NCBI RefSeq assembly: GCF_029227915.1
Contig: NC_079883.1
Span: 18,536,001 to 18,600,000, forward strand
DNA length: 64,000 nt
Origin: Hydractinia symbiolongicarpus
Lineage: Eukaryota > Cnidaria > Hydrozoa > Anthoathecata > Hydractiniidae
Direction: 5' to 3'
Positions 27,116 through 38,369 of this stretch are shown here, piece by piece. The translations under genes were made by a program, and so were the position numbers. Within the stretch, counting starts at the first letter, position 1; every line of letters begins with the position of its first letter. Below the pieces are notes generated by a model, which was given only the letters and a program-made list of their open reading frames with translations, was not told the origin of the DNA and made no database searches.

Positions 27116-29115
27116 GGCCTCTATTAGGCAGCAAAAGGCCATGCTATAGACTTTAGAGACCTGTACACGTGGTTGACGGTGTTATAAAGCTGTGGCGCAA
27201 TGGAAAACGACTTGGGACGTCGTAGTCCATTGAGAGTGGAAGGATTAGACCAATGGTAACCTGCGCAGGCACGTGGAACAACGTGATTTATGTATACGGA
27301 CTTTATTAGGCAGCAAAAGACCATATTACAGCCTTTATGGGTGTACACGTGGTTGACGGTGTTATAAAGCTGTTGCTCAATTGCAAACAATTTGGGACGT
27401 CGTAGTCGATTGAGCGTGGAAGGATAAGATCAATGATAACCTGCGCAGGAACGTGCAACCACGTGAAATACGTGTAAGGCCTTTATTAGGGTACAAGAGG
27501 CTATATTACAGACCTTAGGGGCCTGTACACGTGGCTGACGCTGTTATAAAGCCATGGCGCAATGGAAAACCACTTGGGACGTCGTAGTCCATTGAGAGTG
27601 GAAGGATTAGACCAATAGAAACCTGCGCAGGCAAGTGGAAAAACGCGAATTGGGTGTACGGCCTTTGTTAGGCTGCAAAAGGCCATATTACAGCCTTTAG
27701 AGGCCTGTACACGTGGCTGACTGTGTTATAAAGCCGTGGCGCAATGGAAAACCACTTGGGACGTCGTAGTCCATTGAGAGTGGAAGGATCAGACCAATGC
27801 TAACCTGCACAGGCACGTGCAACCACGTGATATACGTGTAAGGCCTTTATTAGGCTGCAAGAGGCCATATTACAGTCGTTAGACGCATGTACTTGTAGTT
27901 AACGGTGTTATAACGCCATGGCGCAATGGAAAACGACTTGTGACGTCGGAGTCCATTGAGAGTGGAAGGATTAGACCAATGGTGACCTGCGCAGGCACGT
28001 GGAACAACGTGATTTATGTATACGGACTTTATTAGGCCGCAAAAGGCCATATTACAGCCTTTAGGGACCTGTACTCCTGGCTGACGCTGTTATAAAGCCA
28101 TGGCGCAATGGTAATCAACTGGGGACGTCGTAGTCCATTAAGAGTGGAAGGATTAGACCAATGATAACCTGCGCAGGCAAGTGGAAAAACGCGAATTGGG
28201 TGTACGGCCTTTGTTAGGCTGCAAAAGGTCATGTTACAGCCTTTAGAAACCTGTACACGTGGTTGACGGTGTTATTAAGTTGTGGCGCAATTGCAAACAA
28301 CTTGGGACGTCGTAGTCCATTGAGAGTACATGGACTAGTCCGATCGTAACTTGCGCAGGCACGTGAAACTACGTGATTTATGTGTACGGACTTTATTAAG
28401 CCGCAAAAGGCAATATTACAGCCTTTAGGGGCCTGTACACGTGGCTGACTGTGTTATAAAGCCATGGCGCAATGGAAAACCACTTGGAACGACGTAGTCC
28501 ATTGAGAGTGGAAGGATTACACCAATGCTAACCTGTGCAGGCACGTGCAACCACGTGATTTATGTATACGGACTTTATTAGGACGCAAAAGGCCATATTA
28601 CAGCCTTTAGGGGCCTGTACACGTGGTTGACGGTGTTGTAAAGCCGTGGCATTATGGAAAACAACTTGGGACATCGTAGTCCATTGAGAGTGGAAGGATT
28701 ACACCAATGCTAGCCTGTGCAGGCACTTGCAACCACGTGATATATGTGTAAGGCCTTTATTAGGCTGCAAGAGGCGATATTACAGTCGTTAGACGCATGT
28801 ACCCGTAGTTAACGGTGTTATAACACCATGGCGCAATGGAAAACAACTTGGGACGTCGTAGTCCATTGAGAGTGGAAGGATTAGACCAATGGTAACCTGC
28901 GCAGGCACGTGGAACAACGTGATTTATGTATACCGACTTTATTAAGCCGCAAAAGGCCATATTACAGCCTTTAGGGGCCTGTACACGTGGTTGACGGTGT
29001 TGTAAAGCCGTGGCGCTATGGAAAACAACTTGGGACGTCGTAGTCCATTGAAAATGGAAGGATAAGACCAATAGTAACCTGCGCAGGCACGTGGAACAAC
29101 GCAAATTAGGTGTAC
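27116..29115. repeat. Mixed satellite segment paralogous to 34.6-35.3 kb
   Basis: Eleven units. The L unit near 27,337 carries a 2-bp loss (TTTATGGGTGTACACG) and GCTCAATTG, and it is followed by D and K. A similar L-like unit with TTTAGGGGTGTACACG and TCTCAATTG, followed by D, lies near 34,618. GGTAATCAACTGGGGACG at about 28,109 is matched at about 35,206, supporting common origin of the two segments. Confidence 0.82.
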
Positions 29116-32100
29116 GGCCTTTATTAGGCCGCAAAAGGTCATATTACAGCCTTTAGAGACATGTACACGTGGTTGACGGTGTTATAAAGCTGTGGCGCAA
29201 TTGCAAACAACTTAGGACGTCGTAGTCTATTGAGACTACATGGACTAGTCCGATCGTAACTTGCGCAGGCACGTGGATCTACGTGATTCATGTGTACGGC
29301 CTCTATTAGGCAGCAAAAGGCCATGCTATAGATTTTAGAGGCCTGTACACGTGGCTGACTGTGTTATAAAGCCGTGTCGCAATGGAAAACCACTTAGGGA
29401 CGTCGTAGTCCATTGAGAGTGGAAGGATTAGACCAATAGAAACCTGCGCAGGCAAGTGGAAAAACGCGAATTGGGTGTACGGCCTTTATTAGGCTGCATG
29501 AGGCGATTTTGCAATCGTTAGACGCATGTACTCGTAGTTAACGGTGTTATAACGCCATGGGGCAATGGAAAACGACTTGGGACGTCGTAGTCCATTGAGA
29601 GTGGAAAGATTAGACCAATGGTAGCCTGCGCAGGCACGTGGAACAACGTGATTTATGTATACCGACTTTATTAAGCCGCAAAAGGCCATATTACTGCCTT
29701 TAGGGGCCTGTACACGTGGTTGACGGTGTTGTAAAGCCGTGGCGCTATGGAAAACAACTTGGGACGTCGTAGTCCTTTGAGAGTGGAAGGAGAAGACCAA
29801 TGATATCCTGCGCAGGCACTTGCAACCACGTGATATATGTGTAAGGCCTTTATTAGGCTGCAAGAGGCGATATTACAGTCGTTATACGCATGTACACGTA
29901 GTTAACGGTGTTATAACGCCATGGCGCAATGGAAAACAACTTGGGACGTCGTAGTCCAATGAGAGTACATGGACTAGTCCGATCGTAACTTGCGCAGGCA
30001 CGTGGATCTACTTGATTCATGTGTACGGCCTCTATTAGGCAGCAAAAGGCCATGCTATAGACTTTAGAGGCCTGTACACGTGACTGACTGTGTTATAAAG
30101 CCGTGTTGCAATGGAAAACCACTTGGGACGTCGTAGTCCATTGAGAGTGGAAGGATTACACCAATGCTAACCTGTGCAGGCACGTGCAACCACGTGATTT
30201 ATGTATACGGACTTTATTAGGCCGCAAAAGGCCATATTACAGCCTTTAGGGGCCTGTACACGTGGTTGACGGTGTTGTAAAGCCGTGGCGCTATGGAAAA
30301 CAACTTGGGACATCGTAGTCCATTGAGAGTGGAAGGATAAGACCATTGGTAACCTGTGCAGGCACGTGGAACAACGTGATTTATGTATACGGACTTTATT
30401 AGGCCGGAAAAGGCCATAATACAGCCTTTAGGGGCCTGTACACGTGTTTGACGGTGTTGTAAAGCCGTGGCGATATGGAAGACAACTTGGGACGTCGTAG
30501 TCGATTGAGCGTGGAAGGATAAGATCAATGATAACCTGCGCAGGAACGTGCAACCACGTGAAATACGTGTAAGGCCTTTATTAGGGTACAAGAGGCTATA
30601 TTACAGACCTTAGGGGCCTGTACACGTGGCTGACGCTGTTATAAAGCCATGGCGCAGTGGAAAAGAACTTGGGACGTCGTAGTCCATTGAAAATGGAAGG
30701 ATTAGACCAATAGTAACCTGCGCAGGCACGTGGAACAACGCAAATTAGGTGTACGGCCTTTATTAGGCCGCAAAAGGTCATATTACAGCCTTTAGAGACC
30801 TGTACACTTGGTTGACGGTGTTATAAAGCTGTGGAGCAATTGTAAACAACTTGGGACGTCGTAGTCTATTGAGACTACATGGACTAGTCCGATCGTAACT
30901 TGCGCAGGCACGTGGATCTACGTGATTCATGTGTACGGCCTCTATTAGGCAGAAAAAGGCCATGCTATAGACTTTAGAGGCCTGTACACGTGGCTGACTG
31001 TGTTATAAAGCCGTGTCGCAATGGAAAACCACTTAGGGACGTCGTTGTCCATTGAGAGTGGAAGGATTACACCAATGCTGACCTGTGCAGGCACGTGCAA
31101 CCACGTGATATACGTGTAAGGCCTTTATTAGGCTGCAAGAGGCCATATTGCAATCGTTAGACGCATGTACTCGTAGTTAACGGTGTTATAACGCCATGGC
31201 GCAATGGAAAACGACTTGGGACGTCGTAGTCCATTGAGAGTGGAAGGATTAGACCAATGGTAACCTGCGCAGGCACGTGGAACAACGTGATTTATGTATA
31301 CCGACTTTATTAAGCCGCAAAAGGCCATATTACAGCCTTTAGGGGCCTGTACACGTGGTTGACGGTGTTGTAAAGCCGTGGCGCTATGGAAAACAACTTG
31401 GGACGTCGTAGTCCTTTGAGAGTGGAAGGATAAGACCAATGATATCCTGCGCAGGCACTTGCAACTACGTGATATATGTGTAAGGCCTTTATTAGGCTGC
31501 AAGAGGCGATATTACAGTCGTTAGACGCATGTACCCGTAGTTAACGGTGTTATAACGCCATGGCGCAATGGAAAACAACTTGGGACGTCGTTGTCCAATG
31601 AGAGTACATGGACTAGTCCGATCGTAACTTGCGCAGGCACGTGGATCTACGTGATTCATGTGTACGGCCTCTATTAGGCAGCAAAAGGCCATGCTATAGA
31701 CTTTAGAGGCCTGTACACGTGGCTGACTGTGTTATAAAGCCATGTCGCAATGGAAAACCACTTGGGACGTCGTAGTTCATTGAGAGTGGAAGGATTACAC
31801 CAATTCTAATCTGTGCAGGCACGTGCAACCACGTGATTTATGTATACGGACTTTATTAGGCCGCAAAAGGCCATATTACAGCCTTTAGAGGCCTGTACAC
31901 GTGGTTGACGGTGTTGTAAAGCCGTGGCGCTATGGAAAACAACTTGGGACATCGTAGTTTATTGAGAGTGGAAGGATTAGACCAATGGTAACCTGCGCAG
32001 GCACGTGGAACAACATGATTTATGCACACCGACTTTATTAAGCCGCAAAAGGCCATATTACAGCCTTTAGGGGACTGTACACGTGGTTGACGGTGTTGTA

Positions 32101-34212
32101 AAGCCGTGGCGCTATGGAACACAACTTGGGACGTCGTAGTCCTTTGAGAGTGGAAGGATAAGACCAATGATAACCTGCAGGGCACTTGCAACCACGTGAT
32201 ATATGTGTAAGGCCTTTATTAGACTGCAAGAGGCAATATTACAGTCGTTAGACGCATGTACCCGTAGTTAACGGTGTTATAACGCCATGGCGCAATGGAA
32301 AACAACTTGGGACGTCGTAGACGATTGAGAGTGGAAGGATAAGACCAATGCTAACCTGCGCAGGCACGTGGAACAACGCAAATTAGGTGTACGGCCTTTA
32401 TTAGGCCGCAAAAGGTCATATTACAGCCTTTGGAGACCTGTACACGTGGTTGACGGTGTTATAAAGCCGTGGCGCAATTGCAAACAACTTGGGACGTCGT
32501 AGTCTATTGAGACTACATGGACTAGTCCGATCGTAACTTGCACAGGCACGTGGATCTACGTGATTCATGTGTACGGCCTCTATTAGGCAGCAAAAGGCCA
32601 TGCTATAGACATAAAAGGCCTGTACACGTGGCTAACTGTGTTATAAAGCCGTGTCGCAATGGAAAACCACTTGGGACGTCGTAGTCCATTGAGAGTGGAA
32701 GGATTACACCAATGCTTACCTGTGCAGGCACGTGCAACCACGTGATATACGTGTAAGGCCTTTATTAGGCTGCAAGAGGCCATATTGCAATCGTTAGACG
32801 CATGTACTCGTAGTTAACGGTGTTATAACGCCATGGCGCAATGGAAAACGGCTCGGGACGTCGTAGTCCATTGAGAGTGGAAGGATTAGACCAATGGTAA
32901 CCTGCGCAGGCACGTGGAACAACGTTATTTATGTATACGGACTTTATTAGGCCGGAAAAGGCCATAATACAGCCTTTAGGGGCCTGTACACGTGTTTGAC
33001 GGTGTTGTAAAGCCGTGGCGATATGGAAAACAACTTGGGACGTCGTAGTCGATTGAGCGTGGAAGGATAAGATCAATGATAACCTGCGCAGGAACGTGCA
33101 ACCACGTGAAATACGTGTAAGGCCTTTATTAGGGTACAAGAGGCTATATTACAGACCTTAGTAGCCTGTACACGTGGCTGACGCTGTTATAAAGCCATGG
33201 TGCAATGGAAAAGAACTTGGGACGTCGTAGTCCATTGAAAATGGAAGGATTAGACCAATAGTAACCTGCGCAGGCACGTGTAACAACGCAAATTAGGTGT
33301 ACGGCCTTTATTAGGCCGCAAAAGGTCATATTACAGCCTTTAGAGACCTGTACACGTGGTTGACGGTGTTATAAAGCTGTGGCGCAATTGTAAACAACTT
33401 GGGACGTCGTAGTCTATTGAGACTACATGGACTAGTCCGATCGTAACTTGCGCAGGCACGTGGATCTACGTGATTCATGTGTACGGCCTCTATTAGGCAG
33501 CAAAAGGCCATGCTATAGACTTTAGAGGCCTGAACACGTGGCTGACTGTGTTATAAAGCCGTGTCGCAATGGAAAACCACTTGGGACGTCGTAGTCCATT
33601 GAGAGTGGAAGGATTACACCAATGCTGACCTGTGCAGGCACGTGCAACCACGTGATGTACGTGTAAGGCCTTTATTAGGCTGCAAGAGGCCATTTTGCAA
33701 TCGTTAGACGCATGTACTCGTAGTTAACGGTGTTATAACGCCATGGCGCAATTGAAAACGACTTGGGACGTCGTAGTCCATTGAGAGTGGAAGGATTAGA
33801 CCAATGGTAACCTGCGCAGGCACGTGGAACAACGTGATTTATGTATACCGACTTTATTAAGCCGCAAAAGGCCATATTACAGCCTTTAGGGGCCTGTACA
33901 CGTGGTTGACGGTGTTGTGAAGCCGTGGCGCTATGGAAAACAACTTGGGACGTCGTAGTCCTTTGAGAGTGGAAGGATAAGACCAATGATAACCTGCGCA
34001 GGCACTTGCAACCACGTGATATATGTGTAAGGCCTTTATTAGGCTGCAAGAGGCAATATTACAGTCGTTAGACGCATGTACCCGTAGTTAACGGTGTTAT
34101 AACGCCATGGCGCAATGGAAAACAACTTGGGACGTCGTAGTCGATTGAGAGTGGAAGGATAAGACCAATGCTAACCTGCGCAGGCACGTGGAACAACGTG
34201 ATTTATGTATAC
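29116..34212. repeat. Nine-unit higher-order repeat domain, middle copy
   Basis: Order of units: E-A-F-G-H, then a complete A-B-C-D-E-A-F-G-H (30,027-31,665), then A-B-G-H-E-A-F, then C-D-E-A-F-G-H. The unit order matches the left domain at 7.5-13.7 kb. Two adjacent A units share a one-base insertion (CTTAGGGACG) at 29,396 and 31,035, nine units apart, which marks a local nine-unit duplication. A 1-bp loss at 32,171-32,180 turns CCTGCGCAGG into CCTGCAGGG. Confidence 0.9.
33409..33438. repeat. Perfect 7-bp inverted repeat next to a 10-bp palindrome (E unit)
   Basis: GTAGTCT (33,409-33,415) and AGACTAC (33,420-33,426) are reverse complements separated by ATTG, followed two bases later by the palindrome GGACTAGTCC (33,429-33,438). 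The arrangement is typical of E units, for example 9,587-9,604 for the hairpin arms. Other subtypes have GTAGTCC and GAGAGTG here and cannot form it. Confidence 0.8.
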
Positions 34213-37200
34213 GGACTTTATTAGGCTGCAAAAGGCCATATTACAGCCTTTAGGGGCCTGTTCACGTGTTCGACGGTGTTGTAAAGCCGTGGCGCTATGG
34301 AAAACAACTTGGGACGTCATAGTCCTTTGAGAGTGGAAGGATAAGACCAATGATAACCTACGCAGGCACGTGCAACCAGGTGATATATGTGTAAGGCCTT
34401 TATTAGGCTGTAAGAGGCGATATTACAGTCGTTAGACGCATGTACTCGTAGTTAACGGTGTTATAACGCCATGGCGCAATGGAAAACAACTTGGGACGTC
34501 GTAGACGATTGAGAGTGGAAGGATAAGACCAATGCTAACCTGCGCAGGCACGTGGAACAACGCAAATTAGGTGTACGGCCTTTATTAGGCCGCAAAAGGT
34601 CATATTACAGCCTTTAGGGGTGTACACGTGGTTGACGGTGTTATAAAGCTGTTTCTCAATTGCAAACAATTTGGGACGTCGTAGTCGATTGAGCGTGGAA
34701 GGATAAGATCAATGATAACCTGCGCAGGAACGTGCAACCACGTGAAATACGTGTAAGGCCTTTATTAGGGTACAAGAGGCTATATTACAGACCTTAGGGG
34801 CCTGTACACGTGGCTGACGCTGTTATAAAGCCATGGCGCAATGGAAAACCACTTCGGACGTCGTAGTCCATTGAGAGTGGAAGGATTAGACCAATAGAAA
34901 CCTGCGCAGGTAAGTGGAAAAACGCGAATTGGGTGTACGGCCTTTATTAGGCTGTAAGAGGCCATATTACAGTCGTTAGACGCATGTACTTGTAGTTAAC
35001 GGTGTTATAACGCCATGGCGCAATGGAAAACAACTTGGGACGTCGTAGTCCATTGAGAGTGGAAGGATTAGACCAATGGTAACCTGCGCAGGCACGTGGA
35101 TCTACGTGATTCATGTGTACGGCCTTTATTAGGCCGCAAAAGGCCATATTACAGCCTTTAGGGGCCTGTACACGTGGCTGACGCTGTTATAAAGCCATGG
35201 CGCAATGGTAATCAACTGGGGACGTCGTAGTCCATTGAGAATGGAAGGATTAGACCAATAGTAACCTGCGCAGGCACGTGGAACAACGCAAATTAGGTGT
35301 ACGCCTTTATTAGGCCGCAAAAGGTCATATTACAGCCTTTAGAGACCTGTACACGTGGTTGACGGTGTTACAAAGCTGTGGCGCAATTGCAAACAACTTG
35401 GGACGTCGTAGTCTATTGAGACTACATGGACTAGTCCGATCGTAACTAATGCAGGCACGTGGATCTACGTGATTCATGTGTACGGCCTCTATTAGGCAGC
35501 AAAAGGCCATGCTATAGACTTTAGAGGCCTGTACACGTGGCTGACTGTGTTATAAAGCCGTGTCGCAATGGAAAACCACTTGGGACGTCGTAGTCCATTG
35601 AGAGTACATGGACTAGTCCGCTCGTAACTTGTGCAGGCACGTGGATCTACGTGATTCATGTGTACGGCCTCTATTAGGCAGCAAAAGGCCATGCTATAGA
35701 CTGTAGAGGCCTGTACACGTGACTGACTGTGTTATAAAGCCGTGTCGCAATGGAAACCTACTTGGGGCGTCGTAATCCATTGAGAGTGGAAGGATTACAC
35801 CAATGCTAACCTGTGCAGGCACGTGCAACCACGTGATTTATGTATACGGACTTTATTAGGCCGCAAAAGGCCATATTACAGCCTTTAGGGGTCTGTACAC
35901 GGGGTTGACGGTGTTGTAAAGCCGTGGCGCTATGGAAAACAACTTGGGACATCGTAGTTCATTGAGAGTGGAAGGATAAGACCATTGGTAACCTGCGCAG
36001 GCACGTGGAACAACGTGATTTATGTATACGGACTTAATTAGGCCGGAAAAGGCCATATTACAGCCTTTAGGGGTCTGTACACGTGTTTGACGGTGTTGTA
36101 AAGCCGTGGCGATATGGAAAACGACTTGGGACGTCGTAGTCCTTTGAGAGTGGAAGGATAAGACCAATGATAACCTGCGCAGGCACTTGCAACCACGTGA
36201 CATACGTGTAAGGCCTTTATTATGGTACAAGAGGCTATATTACAGCCCTTAGGGGCCTGTGCGCGTGGCTGACGCTGTTATAAAGCCATGGCGCAATGGA
36301 AAGCAACTTGGGACGTCGTAGTCGATTGAGAGTGGAAGGATAAGACCAATGCTAACCTGCGCAGGCACGTGGAACAACGTGATTTATGTATACGGACTTT
36401 ATTAGGGCGCAAAAGGCCATATTACAGCCTTTAGGGGCCTGTACACGTGGTTGACTGTCTTATAACGCCGCGGCGCTATGGAAAACAACTTGGGACGTCG
36501 TAGTCCATTGAGAGTGAAAGGATAAGACCAATGCTAACCTACGCAGGCACGTGCAACCACGTGATATATTTGTAAGGCGTTTATTAGGCTGTAAGAGGCG
36601 ATATTACAGTCGTTAGACGCATGTACCCGTAGTTAACGGTGTTATAACGCCATGGCGCAATGGAAAACAACTTGGGACATCGTAGTCCATTGAGAGTACA
36701 TGGACTAGTCCGATCGTAACCTGCGCAGGCACGTGGAACAACGTGATTTATGTATACGGACTTTATTAGGGCGCAAAAGGCCATATTACAGCCTTTAGGG
36801 GCCTGTACACGTGTTTGACGGTGTTGTAAAGCCGTGGCGCTATGGAAAACAACTTGGGACGTCGTAGTCCTTTGAGAGTGGAAGGATAAGACCAATGATA
36901 ACCTACCCAGGTACGTGCAACCACGTGATATATGTGTAAGGCCTTTATTAGGCTGTAAGAGGCGATATTACAGTCGTTAGACGCATGTACCCGTAGTTAA
37001 CGGTGTTATAACGCCATGGCGCAATGGAAAACAACTTGGGACATCATAGTCCATTGAGAGTACATGGACTAGTCCGATCGCGACCTGCGCAGGCACGTGG
37101 AACAACGTGATTTATGTATACGGACTTTATTAGGCAGCAAAAGTCCATATTACAGCCTTTGGGGGCCTGTGCACGTGGTTGACGGTGTTATAAAGCTGTT

Positions 37201-38369
37201 GCGCAATTGCAAACAACTTGGGACGTCGTAGTCGATTGAGCGTGGAAGGATAAGATCAATGATAACCTGCGCAGGAACGTGCAACCACGTGAAATACGTG
37301 TAAGGCCTTTATTAGGGTACAAGAGGCTATATTACAGACCTTAGGGGCCTGTACACGTGGCTGACGCTGTTATAAAGCCATGACGCAATGGAAAACCACT
37401 TGGGACTTCGTAGTCTATAGAGACTACATGGACTAGTCCGATCGTAACTTGAGCAGGCACGTGGATCTACGTGATTCATGTGTACGGCCTCTATTAGGCA
37501 GCAAAACGCCATGCTATAGATTTTAGAGGCCTGTACACGTGGCTGACTGTGTTATAAAGCCGTGTCGCAATGGAAAATCACTTGGGACGTCGTAGTCCAT
37601 TGAGAGTAGAAGGATTACACCAATGCTAACCTGTGCAGGCACGTGCAACCACGTGATTTATGTATACGGACTTTATTAGGCCGCAAAAGGCCATATTACA
37701 GCCTTTAGGGGCCTGTACACGTGGTTGACGGTGTTGTAAAGCCGTGGCGCTATGGAAAACAACTTGGGACATCGTAGTCCATTGAGAGTGGAAGGATAAG
37801 ACCATTTGTAACCTGCGCAGGCACGTGGAACAACGTGATTTATGTATACGGACTTTATTAGGCCGGAAAAGGCCATAATACAGCCTTTAGGGGCCTGTAC
37901 ACGTGTTTGACGGTGTTGTAAAGCCGTGGTGATATGGAAAACGACTTAGGACGTCGTAGTCCTTTGAGAGTGGAAGGATAAGACCAATGAGAACCTGCGC
38001 AGGCACTTGCAACCACGTGATATACGTGTAAGGCCTTTATTAGGGTACAAGAGGCTATATTACAGTCGTTAGACCCATGTACCCGTAGTTAACGGTGTTA
38101 TAACGCCATTGCGCAATGGAAAACAACTTGGGACGTCGACCATTGGTAACCTGCGCAGGCACGTGGAACAACGTGATTTATGTATACAACTTTTATTAGG
38201 GCGCAAAAGGCCATATTACAGACTTTAGGGGCCTGTACACGTGGTTGACGGTCTTATAACGCCGTGGCGCTATGGAAAACAACTTGGGACGTCGCAGTTC
38301 ATTGAGAGTGGAAGGATAAGACCAATGAGAACCCGCCCAGGCACTTGCAACCACGTGATATACGTGTAA
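34213..38369. repeat. Mixed satellite segment (J, I, L/E, D, A, B, C, I, N)
   Basis: About 23 units without a long period. Short local repeats are visible, such as I units 364 bp apart near 36,585 and 36,949 with an intervening M/N-like unit. Net length changes are -2 bp near 34,618, -1 bp near 35,303 and -26 bp near 38,137. No gene seen. Confidence 0.78.
38131..38142. other. 26-bp deletion, the largest indel in the array
   Basis: GGGACGTCG is joined directly to ACCATTGGTAACC. The intervening block that normally runs from TAGTCC to GATTAG (26 bases) is missing. Landmark spacing between 37,876 and 40,216 is 13 units minus 26 bp, which confirms the size. Only one base of homology is seen at the junction. 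Confidence 0.93.
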
